Translations under genes and position numbers: made by a program
Virus record (IMG/VR): IMGVR_UViG_3300018081_000011
Coordinates: 1-30,341 of that record
DNA: 30,341 nucleotides
Strand: one strand, 5' to 3'
Source: a virus
Shown here: positions 21,933 to 28,483 of the stretch, piece after piece
Layout: the number at the start of each line of letters is the position of its first letter
Position numbering within the stretch: the stretch's first letter is position 1
Notes under the pieces: model-generated
Told to the model about the DNA's origin: nothing
Database searches by the model: none
The model's input: the letters and a program-made list of their open reading frames with translations, nothing else

Positions 21933-24296
21933 ATGCGCACAATCCTCGCCGTCTTGCTGTCGCTCCTCGGCTCACTGATCGCACCGGCATGTGCCCAGGC
22001 GCCTCCAGCGATACCGGCCTTGCCGGATACCGAGCGGCGGACGGCCTACGCCATCACCAATCAGACCGGCCCCTTCAACGTCAATTTCCAGATTTACGGC
22101 GACGGCACGGATTATGGCGCGTGGATCGAGGTGTGGCTCGATGGCGTAATGCTGGCGCCAGGTTCGCAATGGACGCTCAGCCTTGCAACCGGCACGCTGG
22201 CGACCGCTGCGCGGCCATTGCAGAACGCGCGGGTCACGCTCACCACGGCCAGCACGGGCACTTTGCAGATCGTTGGTGCGCGCCGGCCGCGTCGCACATC
22301 GCAGTTCATCGAGAACCAGGGAGTCAGCGCGCGCAGTCTCAATCAGGCGTTGACCGATGTCGTCGCGCAGAACCGCGAGACGTGGGACAAGATCAACGAT
22401 GTGAGTGGCCGCACGCTCCTCGCGCCACCCGGCGAGACCATGCGCGTTCTGCCACCGGCGCTTAGTCGCGTTGGCCACCTGCTGGGCTTCGACACCGGCG
22501 GCCAGCCGGTTATGACAGACGGTACCTTCGTCATCACCCCGATCGGCACCGGAATGACCGCATACCCGACCAGGGCGGCGGCACAAGCGGCGACGATCGC
22601 GACCGCGATTGCGGTGCTACAGATCAACGGGTATTCGACGGTCGGCGATGCACCGCCGGCAAACTACATCCGCATCCCATGCGCTGCCACGGTAGCTTGG
22701 GGGTTCCAATCCGCCGACAAGATCGACAGCACCGGCGCGACCTGCACGGGGACCAACATCAACTGGCGTTTGAATGTTGACGAGCTGGACGTTCGCCACG
22801 TCGGCGTCGTATGCAACGCCTCCGGGACAGTCAACAACACGACCACTTTGAAAGCCGTTGCTGGTTATATCCTCGCTACCAACGCGCGAGTTGTCAACTT
22901 TCCCCCTGGACCCGTTAATTGTGGCATCTGGCCGTCCGGGACCGCGGTTCCGACGGAAAACCTGTTTGACCTCCAAAGCGCCACCATTACCGGACTTACC
23001 GTTAATTACAACGGGGCTTGCATCTCCACCTCGTCTGTCGATGCCGATTGGGGCGGCACAACCATTTCTTATCTGTGGCGCTTTGCAGATGCCAGCAGGA
23101 TCACGTTCAACAATCCTTGCTACCTTCAGGCTGGGACTACAAATCCGACTTCCTTATATGGTGGAGTGCAAATTCAGAACACCGGGCAGGGCGACGGCTT
23201 TACTATCAACAACGGGAAGCAGATAGGTGGTTATTCTGGCTATATCGTAAGCCGCAACGCTGGAACGATCGACAACTTCAATAATGTGAAAGTAAACGGC
23301 TTTGAGTCCAATGGCACATACTATCCGATAGTACTTCAGAAGAACGGGAACAACGCCCACATCGTCAATATCTATTCCGAAAATCACGGTCGATTCTTTT
23401 TTGCGCAAAACGTCAAGAATGTTTTCTTCCGTGGCAGGATGAAAGTATCGGGACACGTCGGCCCGGAAGGCGCTCTGCTGAAGGTTTACTGCGATAACGC
23501 CGACTCCATCAATGTCAACACTTTGGAGGCAATCGACTACGGGTTGGAAATCGTTGACTCCGCAGCGGTGCTCCCCGACAGTTATGTTCTTGTCGAGATG
23601 TCGTACCAGCAGGTCGCTGGTGATAACTGCAATAATAAGGGAGTAATGCGAAATATCAAAATCAACCTGACAGGGCGGCTTCCGCCGACGACAAACCTTT
23701 CCGTTGGCGTTACCAACAGCAGAATTCTGGCGAATGGCAACTTCGACACCACCGTGAGGGGGTATGTTTGGGACAACATAGAAATCGGAGGCTCGCTATA
23801 TAATACTCACCCTACGCCGCTGGGCCTTGTGCTTATCAATCTTTTCCAGACGCCAAAGGGGACTTTCACGGGAGACGCTATCGGCAACATTACTATAGAC
23901 AAACTGTTGCTGCGCACGGCGGCTGGCACCCCAGGGGCCAACAATATTCAAATCGACGGAGCGGTCATCAGCGGCCTTCGGTTGGACTCCGTCATAGTGC
24001 CGAACAACATCGCTCTGACAAATATTGCTTTGGCAAGCTTTACATCCAGGCTTGTGACTTCCGCCGCCTTCACCGTCAATGGGCTGGCCTACACTTCCGG
24101 GTTTGGGTCTGGATCGACATCTAGTATATCCACCACTGTCGCTGGCCTCCCTACTTGTAATGTTTCTGGCATGCGGTCATTCGTAACAGACAGTAACGCC
24201 GCGAGTTACACCGCTGGGATTGGGGCCATCGTTGCCGCTGGCGGCGCGACCAAGGTGCCGGTTGTTTGCGATGGAACCAATTGGAGGATTGGTTAA
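21933..24296 (+). CDS. Tail fibre with T7 gp17-like N-terminus and signal peptide
   Basis: A 787-residue protein. Residues 1-21 are a strong signal peptide (MRTILAVLLSLLGSLIAPACA). About 38-165 is the podovirus fibre attachment domain: AYAITNQTGPFNVNFQIYGD, YGAWIEVWLDGVMLAPGSQW, LQIVGARRPRRTSQFIENQG and LNQALTDVVAQNRETWDK. Residues about 225-700 have a right-handed beta-helix (pectate-lyase-like) character with many Asn/Thr/Gly turns. The C-terminal GLPTCNVSGMRSFVTDSNAA to PVVCDGTNWRIG is a common fibre end domain. Relatives start directly at the YxITN segment, so the signal peptide is an addition. GC content falls visibly after about 23000, which suggests exchange of the receptor-binding part. 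Confidence 0.83.
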   Translation: MRTILAVLLSLLGSLIAPACAQAPPAIPALPDTERRTAYAITNQTGPFNVNFQIYGDGTDYGAWIEVWLDGVMLAPGSQWTLSLATGTLATAARPLQNARVTLTTASTGTLQIVGARRPRRTSQFIENQGVSARSLNQALTDVVAQNRETWDKINDVSGRTLLAPPGETMRVLPPALSRVGHLLGFDTGGQPVMTDGTFVITPIGTGMTAYPTRAAAQAATIATAIAVLQINGYSTVGDAPPANYIRIPCAATVAWGFQSADKIDSTGATCTGTNINWRLNVDELDVRHVGVVCNASGTVNNTTTLKAVAGYILATNARVVNFPPGPVNCGIWPSGTAVPTENLFDLQSATITGLTVNYNGACISTSSVDADWGGTTISYLWRFADASRITFNNPCYLQAGTTNPTSLYGGVQIQNTGQGDGFTINNGKQIGGYSGYIVSRNAGTIDNFNNVKVNGFESNGTYYPIVLQKNGNNAHIVNIYSENHGRFFFAQNVKNVFFRGRMKVSGHVGPEGALLKVYCDNADSINVNTLEAIDYGLEIVDSAAVLPDSYVLVEMSYQQVAGDNCNNKGVMRNIKINLTGRLPPTTNLSVGVTNSRILANGNFDTTVRGYVWDNIEIGGSLYNTHPTPLGLVLINLFQTPKGTFTGDAIGNITIDKLLLRTAAGTPGANNIQIDGAVISGLRLDSVIVPNNIALTNIALASFTSRLVTSAAFTVNGLAYTSGFGSGSTSSISTTVAGLPTCNVSGMRSFVTDSNAASYTAGIGAIVAAGGATKVPVVCDGTNWRIG

Positions 24297-24308
24297 GGTG
24301 AAACGTAG

Positions 24309-25205
24309 ATGACATCATGGCGCGTAGCGAAGTCTCTCGACGTAATGCTGCGCCAGGTCAACGAGCGTTGGCCGGTCCGTGACAAGTCTAGCGACGGGAC
24401 CATAGGCGATGCGGCCCATGCAGCCCGCGAGTCGGATCACAACCCAAATTCAGATGGCGTGGTTTGCGCTCGGGATATCACGCACGATCCTGCGCACGGT
24501 TTCGACAGCTATGCTTTTGCCGACATGCTTTTGCTCAACAAGGACGAGAGGATCAAGTACGTCATAAGCAATCGGCGCATCTCGTCCGGTACAGGTCAGT
24601 CCAATGCAGCGTGGGTCTGGCGTCGTTATAGTGGAGCGAACGCGCACGACCATCACGTCCACATTTCTGTAAAGGGCGATGCGGCCCACTACGACAACAC
24701 GGCGCCATGGGCTGGCATCGGCTTGCCGGCGCCGACCGGGCCCGCGCCCTCGCCGCAGCCCGCGCTGCCAGCGATGCCCGAATTGCAGCTCGGTAGCCGC
24801 GGCGATGATGTCCGGAAGCTGCAAGAGCTACTGTTCGTCGATGGCGTCTTTGGCCCGGTGACGGCGAAGGCCGTCAAGGTTTTCCAGTGGGATGAGGGCC
24901 TGGACGCCGATGGAATTGTAGGTCCAGAGACGTGGCAGAAACTCCTGCATGGCAAGCCTGTTGCGCCAAAGCTCGATGAGAGCAGTAGCCTTCCTGTTCA
25001 GTGTGGCGAAGCTAATAACGCGCCGCCGTCGCCCCGCGATCCCGTTAGTCCGCATTTCCAGTGGGACCGGGGCGGTAAACGCCTAGACAAGGTGCTACCG
25101 GAACCCAAGATATCGGAGACCAGTGTCGAAACCCCGAAAGATTGGAAAGACTTCGACATCTGGGGCTGGCTGGTTGGTCTATTCAACAAATGGAGGCTGA
25201 AATGA
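24309..25205 (+). CDS. Endolysin: M15-like peptidase plus peptidoglycan-binding domain
   Basis: A 298-residue protein. The N-terminal domain has ARESDHNPNSDGVVCARDIT (SDHN at 42-45, D56) and NAHDHHVHISVK (H113, H115, H116, H118). This fits zinc D,D-carboxypeptidase/endopeptidase-type (M15-like) phage lysins with an SxHN...D...HxHHxH arrangement. A Pro/Ala linker (about 138-156) leads to a peptidoglycan-binding repeat at 158-214: LGSRGDDVRKLQELLFVDGV, FGPVTAKAVKVFQ and GIVGPETWQKLL. The C-terminal 80 residues are of unknown role, ending in an amphipathic W-rich helix (DIWGWLVGLFNKW). There is no signal peptide, so release needs a holin. The stop overlaps the next ATG. Confidence 0.82.
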   Translation: MTSWRVAKSLDVMLRQVNERWPVRDKSSDGTIGDAAHAARESDHNPNSDGVVCARDITHDPAHGFDSYAFADMLLLNKDERIKYVISNRRISSGTGQSNAAWVWRRYSGANAHDHHVHISVKGDAAHYDNTAPWAGIGLPAPTGPAPSPQPALPAMPELQLGSRGDDVRKLQELLFVDGVFGPVTAKAVKVFQWDEGLDADGIVGPETWQKLLHGKPVAPKLDESSSLPVQCGEANNAPPSPRDPVSPHFQWDRGGKRLDKVLPEPKISETSVETPKDWKDFDIWGWLVGLFNKWRLK

Positions 25206-25684
25206 ATTTGACGCTGGTACTTGGGTTGATTCCGACAGTCCTGCGGGTGGCGGACTTCATGAAGAGGGCCTTCACTCAGGGGCTTTCGATCAATACGCTT
25301 GATTCGTTGTTTGAGAACAAGGATGTAAAGGCGCTCTTCGCTGCGGTCGGTGAGTACCTTTTCCCGAAAGTAAAGCCAGAATTTCAAGCAGCGGCCGCCG
25401 CTGCTGCGTCGTATGCGCCCGACTATGTGATGAAGGTGCAGAATGCCGCCAACGTCCTGCTAAAGCTTGTGCCGCCTTTGGAAGTCGATGGTCACTATGG
25501 GCCGCTGACGCAGGCTGCGGTTGAGAAGCTGCAAAAGAAGCTGGGCCTCGAAGTCGTTGACGGCTGGGTTGGCGACAAGTCGATGGCAGCGATCCAGGCC
25601 GCGCTCTTGAAACAAACGGACGAGGCCAAGGCGAATATCCCCATCCCGGAAATTCCCAAGCCGCAGCCTGTAGCTCCGGTGTGA
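25202..25684 (+). CDS. Second peptidoglycan-binding protein
   Basis: A 160-residue protein translated from an ATG inside the endolysin stop. The start MNLTLVLGLIPTVLRVADFM is amphipathic or hydrophobic and could touch the membrane. Residues about 78-135 form a peptidoglycan-binding repeat: LEVDGHYGPLTQAAVEKLQK and VDGWVGDKSMAAIQAAL (two DG-x-x-G/D elements). The C-terminus is Pro/Lys-rich. No catalytic motif is visible. It may anchor the lysin or act as a wall-binding partner in lysis. Tight coupling to the endolysin gene supports a joint role. Confidence 0.68.
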   Translation: MNLTLVLGLIPTVLRVADFMKRAFTQGLSINTLDSLFENKDVKALFAAVGEYLFPKVKPEFQAAAAAAASYAPDYVMKVQNAANVLLKLVPPLEVDGHYGPLTQAAVEKLQKKLGLEVVDGWVGDKSMAAIQAALLKQTDEAKANIPIPEIPKPQPVAPV

Positions 25685-25687
25685 CTC

Positions 25688-26008
25688 ATGTTGATCTCTT
25701 CACTCACCGCTCGCAGAATGATGAGGTTGCTGCGGGACGTGAACTACAAGCAGGACCTCATCATCAACAAGCAGGAGACGATCATGACTAAACAAGCAGA
25801 AGCGGCGGCGGCAATGGATGCGCTTGAGGCCACAATGCAGGAACAAAACGCCGGTATCCTGAAAGAGATCGAGCAGTTGAAGGCGGCCGGCAGTGGCGGA
25901 AGCGGCGATGGAATGTCAGTGGAAGAAGTTGACGCAATGATCGCTCGCCTCAGCACCCTCAAAGGGGTGGCCCAGGCCGGCGTCGATGCTCTGAAGGGCG
26001 ACGACTAA
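25688..26008 (+). CDS. Small coiled-coil protein (106 aa)
   Basis: The sequence starts MLISSLTARRMMRLLRDVNY and is nearly all helix, with KQAEAAAAMDALEATMQEQN, a GSGGSGDG linker and EEVDAMIARLSTLKGVAQAG. The longer ATG (25688) is preferred because third codon positions are strongly G/C from there on. ATG 25784, with a good ribosome site (GCAGGAG, about 25770-25776), is a credible alternative giving 74 residues. It lies inside the lysis region. Short coiled-coil proteins here often accompany holins; no function is shown. Confidence 0.55.
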   Translation: MLISSLTARRMMRLLRDVNYKQDLIINKQETIMTKQAEAAAAMDALEATMQEQNAGILKEIEQLKAAGSGGSGDGMSVEEVDAMIARLSTLKGVAQAGVDALKGDD

Positions 26009-26022
26009 CAGAGGAGGCTACA

Positions 26023-26130
26023 ATGGCAGAAGACAAACCACAGCGGCCGGATGTTCCTACCAAACCCGAGCCGGTGCCGAGCCCGACACCGACCCCGACC
26101 CCGACCCCGACGACGCCGCCGGAGGGCTAA
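26023..26130 (+). CDS. 35-residue Pro/Thr-repeat peptide
   Basis: A short frame with strong AGAGGAGG site (26010-26017) and ATG 26023. It encodes MAEDKPQRPDVPTKPEPVPS followed by a PTPTPTPTPTTPPEG run. The repeats at DNA level are six-base units, so length changes would keep the frame. A hairpin terminator follows at once. The good ribosome site and in-operon position suggest that it is translated. Function unknown. Confidence 0.5.
   Translation: MAEDKPQRPDVPTKPEPVPSPTPTPTPTPTTPPEG
26082..26112 (+). repeat. Six-base tandem repeat (CCCGAC type)
   Basis: About five units of CCCGAC, the second being ACCGAC, inside the 35-codon gene; they encode the Pro-Thr run. Copy number could vary by slippage without changing frame. 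Confidence 0.8.
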
Positions 26131-26134
26131 CCTC

Positions 26135-26173
26135 ATGCCGAGCCGCAACCAATGCCGCGGCTCGGCATCCTTT
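26135..26173 (+). terminator. Strong hairpin, likely terminator
   Basis: Perfect 12-base stem: ATGCCGAGCCGC (26135-26146) pairs with GCGGCTCGGCAT (26157-26168), with a ten-base loop, followed by CCTTTC. The T-tract is short, so termination may be incomplete. It separates the virion/lysis operon from the exported-protein gene at 26245. Confidence 0.65.
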
Positions 26174-26244
26174 CATCTGATCAACCCATGAGGGGCGCAT
26201 AGGCAACCCATGAGGCCGAGCGCGCCAGCAGAGGAGGAACTGAC

Positions 26245-26655
26245 ATGATGCGCCTTTCAATCGTCCTCCTCTGCCTTGTGTGCACTGCCAATAGCGCGCG
26301 CGCAGGCGACCCTAGGTGGGAGCAGATGCCCCAGGAGGTCAGGGCGTGGTTCGCCCGCCAGAAGCAGCCGGACAATCGAATGGTGGGCTGTTGTGGTCTT
26401 GCGGACGCGTACTATGCGGACGAGTTTGTGGTCAAGGATGGCAGGTTCTACGCCATCATAACCGATGATCGAGAAGACTCTTTGCTCGGTCGCCCGCACA
26501 GGCCCAGCGGAACCCAGGTCGAGGTGCCCCCGCACAAGTTCAACGACCCGTCCCCGCAAGGAACCAAGGACCCCGTTCCGGTCCCCCACGGGATTGTCTT
26601 CATAAACGTCGATAACAACGCAATCTGCTACTTCAACCCACCAAACGATGGTTGA
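26245..26655 (+). CDS. Secreted protein, possible moron (rhizobial family)
   Basis: A 136-residue protein with signal peptide (MMRLSIVLLCLVCTANSARA, cleavage near residue 20). The mature part has VRAWFARQKQPDNRMVGCCG, LADAYYADEFVVKDGRFYAI and TDDREDSLLGRPHRPSGTQV, then a V-P-P-H-K and VPHGIVFINVDNNAICYFNPP end. 'WF....P....CCG.ADAYYAD..ITDDR....GRP..P.GT.V.VP' describes a secreted family common in Bradyrhizobium and relatives, of unknown function. AGGAGGA (26231-26237) sets the start. It stands alone after a terminator and could be expressed in the lysogen. The paired cysteines suggest a disulfide or metal site. Confidence 0.7.
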   Translation: MMRLSIVLLCLVCTANSARAGDPRWEQMPQEVRAWFARQKQPDNRMVGCCGLADAYYADEFVVKDGRFYAIITDDREDSLLGRPHRPSGTQVEVPPHKFNDPSPQGTKDPVPVPHGIVFINVDNNAICYFNPPNDG

Positions 26656-26667
26656 AGGTGTTGGGAG

Positions 26668-27426
26668 ATGGCCAATAAACCACTAGGGGACCCGGACAAT
26701 GGGGGTCTTCGACTTGATACGGGCCCGGCTACACAGTTAGGCCAGACTCCTCCTGGCTATCAACAAATCATCCGAGAGAATTTCTGGCTTCGGGAGGTTA
26801 TTGAAGCCCGCCTGACTGCGCAGGATACGGCTCTCAAATTGCTTCAAGCTTTTGCAGATCGGTCTCCGACGACGAACGATGTACAGCACGAGGTCGCAAG
26901 GCTTCGTGAGGTCGCGATGCAGAAGTTTGACGGTATCAAGACCCAGTTTTCTGAGCGCGACACGCAGTTGGATAAAGCTTCTCAGAACCTTGATGCTCAA
27001 ACCAGGGATGCCTTTGCTGCTGCGAAAGAAGCGGTCGGAGAGCAGAACAAAGCCAATGCTATGGCTATCGCCAAGAGCGAGGCCGCGTTCACGAAGCAGA
27101 TTGACTTGCTGACGGACACGATCAAAGCTCTTGCGAAGCAGATAGAAGACAAATCAGACGCCAATTCGAAAGCAATGGACGGTAAGCTTGCAGACATCAA
27201 GGAACGCATCACCATCATCGAAAGCAAGACAAGCGTTTCAGACCCATCTACGGCGATCACTCTCGCGAAGCTGGATGCGACTGTGGCGAGGCTTACATCA
27301 ACGACCGACTTCGGCACCGGGAAATCCGCAGGGCAGCTTGCTCTGTGGGCGTTGATCGCGGGCATGATAGGCTTGTTATTGGGGGCTGGCTCGCTTGTCG
27401 GGCTCTTTGTCAAGGCAACTCACTGA
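26668..27426 (+). CDS. Coiled-coil protein with C-terminal membrane helix
   Basis: A 252-residue protein. The first 30 residues are Gly/Pro-rich. From about 32 to 205 it is one long coiled coil (LREVIEARLTAQDTALKLLQ, FDGIKTQFSERDTQLDKASQ, AKSEAAFTKQIDLLTDTIKA). Residues about 224-247 form a membrane helix (LALWALIAGMIGLLLGAGSL). This architecture, often next to holins, is known from many temperate phages. A holin, pinholin-regulator or spanin-like scaffold role is possible. Its stop overlaps the next ATG, which begins a 51-residue membrane peptide, so the pair may work together in lysis. Confidence 0.62.
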   Translation: MANKPLGDPDNGGLRLDTGPATQLGQTPPGYQQIIRENFWLREVIEARLTAQDTALKLLQAFADRSPTTNDVQHEVARLREVAMQKFDGIKTQFSERDTQLDKASQNLDAQTRDAFAAAKEAVGEQNKANAMAIAKSEAAFTKQIDLLTDTIKALAKQIEDKSDANSKAMDGKLADIKERITIIESKTSVSDPSTAITLAKLDATVARLTSTTDFGTGKSAGQLALWALIAGMIGLLLGAGSLVGLFVKATH

Positions 27427-27581
27427 TGACGCCGGAGCAGGAAAGAGAGATTTCAAACCTCTTAGAGAAACTTGAGGGGAAATCGGAAGTGGATTGCAGC
27501 CCAGGTCTGATGGTTTTGTTGATCGCCATCGTAGCATTGGCTGGCGGCCTAATCGGGCTTCTTATTCGTCTTATCGGCTGA
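27426..27581 (+). CDS. 51-residue membrane peptide, holin candidate
   Basis: The ATG overlaps the upstream stop. The first 24 residues are charged (MTPEQEREISNLLEKLEGKS), followed by one long membrane helix at 28-50 (LMVLLIAIVALAGGLIGLLI) and a basic end (RLIG). A soluble N-terminus with a single C-terminal helix fits class III-like small holins, but many other phage membrane peptides look the same. Confidence 0.5.
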   Translation: MTPEQEREISNLLEKLEGKSEVDCSPGLMVLLIAIVALAGGLIGLLIRLIG

Positions 27582-27597
27582 AACAAAGGAGGATAAA

Positions 27598-28125
27598 ATG
27601 GTATTGCCTAAGGGGGTTGTAGTTTTGGCACTTGGCGCCGTTGGCCTTGTTGCTTTCTATTATACATACAAATTCAGCGACCGAGCGAAGCCTTACGATC
27701 GCATCTTTGGACTGGTCACTCCGGAAAGCCCGTCCGAATGCGGCCTACCTCCCGGCCCAACTCCTGCTGTGGTCATGGTGGGTGGCTGTAACAGACAGGA
27801 ATGGACCGTAGACCGGCACAAAGTCTGTAACGTGACCAGGAATGATCCGGTCGTGAGAAGGTGGCTTGTGGATGAGAATGGTCGTGTTGTAAAACTTCCG
27901 GTTATTCCGAGTGAGCAAGTGGGCGGCCAGGTCCCTCGAATGAGCAAGATGTTCGTTCAGCCACGGGTCTCTCCGGGGTGGGTATCGTATAGGGCTCGCG
28001 TATGCCTTGAATGCCCAACCGACGCCTTCCTAATGAGGGGGATGGTCAATCCTATCCACCTGATCTACCCGATTTGCATCGATGAGCTATCGACAGAGTA
28101 CCGTGTTGAGGCGGAGGTCAAGTGA
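27598..28125 (+). CDS. Membrane-anchored protein of unknown function (175 aa)
   Basis: A good ribosome site (AAAGGAGG, 27585-27592) precedes ATG 27598. Residues 4-22 are a membrane helix (PKGVVVLALGAVGLVAFYY). The rest is a periplasm-type beta domain with five cysteines outside the helix (SECGLPPGP, GGCNRQEW, KVCNVTRN, RVCLECPT, YPICIDEL). The anchored, Cys-rich domain would be outside the inner membrane. It could be a spanin-like or superinfection-exclusion factor; neither is supported by a specific motif. Not recognised. Confidence 0.55.
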   Translation: MVLPKGVVVLALGAVGLVAFYYTYKFSDRAKPYDRIFGLVTPESPSECGLPPGPTPAVVMVGGCNRQEWTVDRHKVCNVTRNDPVVRRWLVDENGRVVKLPVIPSEQVGGQVPRMSKMFVQPRVSPGWVSYRARVCLECPTDAFLMRGMVNPIHLIYPICIDELSTEYRVEAEVK

Positions 28126-28159
28126 GCCACACCACCCGATAGATTAAAAGGAGCCAGTC

Positions 28160-28324
28160 ATGTCACTGGGAATGATCCTGCTCATCGTCCTAATCATCGC
28201 CCTGCTCGGAGGCTTCAGCGGATGGGGCGGCGGGCCCTTCTACGGAACCGGCTACTACGGTGGCGGCGGGCTCGGGCTTGTGCTCATCATCGTGCTTGTA
28301 TTGGTCTTGCTTGGACGGTTTTGA
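28160..28324 (+). CDS. DUF3309 small membrane protein
   Basis: A 54-residue protein: MSLGMILLIVLIIALLGGFS, a Gly/Tyr/Trp loop (GWGGGPFYGTGYYGGGG) and LGLVLIIVLVLVLLGRF. This is the complete DUF3309 pattern: MSLGxILLIVLxxLLLG, aromatic Gly loop, then GLGLxLxIVLxLLLLGR. AAAAGGAG (28146-28153) sets the start. Two membrane helices in a hairpin are expected. DUF3309 proteins are common in Hyphomicrobiales chromosomes; the function is not known. Here it is the last rightward gene and overlaps a leftward frame. Confidence 0.78.
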   Translation: MSLGMILLIVLIIALLGGFSGWGGGPFYGTGYYGGGGLGLVLIIVLVLVLLGRF

Positions 28325-28387
28325 CCCGTAGCGCGCATTCAGCTCCTTGGCGTAGGCCCCGTCGAAGTCCGGCTCAAGCCTTCCCAT
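28190..28387 (-). CDS. Small leftward gene antisense to DUF3309
   Basis: ATG at 28387 (leftward) follows a near-perfect ribosome site (AGGAGGAG at about 28395-28402 on this strand). The product, 65 residues, starts MGRLEPDFDGAYAKELNARY, then KPSKQDQYKHDDEHKPEPAA and an acidic Ala-rich end. Only the first 21 codons lie outside the DUF3309 gene; the rest is its antisense. G/C use at third positions is high, but antisense of a GC-rich gene can give this. It may be a real overlapping gene, or a gene that was truncated and runs into DUF3309 by chance. Confidence 0.42.
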   Translation of the reverse strand: MGRLEPDFDGAYAKELNARYGSKPSKQDQYKHDDEHKPEPAATVVAGSVEGPAAPSAEASEQGDD

Positions 28388-28406
28388 ACCCGTTCTCCTC
28401 CTGTTC

Positions 28407-28421
28407 ATGATCCTGTATCAT
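28407..28421. promoter_or_regulatory. Inverted repeat with -10-like box before leftward gene
   Basis: ATGAT and ATCAT arms flank CCTGT. On the leftward strand the arm overlaps TATGAT, a good -10 match, 20-35 bases before the ATG at 28387. No convincing -35 is seen. Candidate operator/promoter. Confidence 0.25.
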
Positions 28422-28483
28422 ATTGAACTTGCTATCTTTCCCCATTCTGGGTGAGTATCCGGGATTCCAACGTCATCAATTAC

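Noticed and set aside
26082-26112. Possible CRISPR-like array
   Set aside because: Units are only six bases with no spacers; it is a coding microsatellite.
26057-26260. Minus-strand frame over the terminator and Pro-Thr gene
   Set aside because: Its end (SGSGSGSVSGS) is just the antisense of the six-base repeat.
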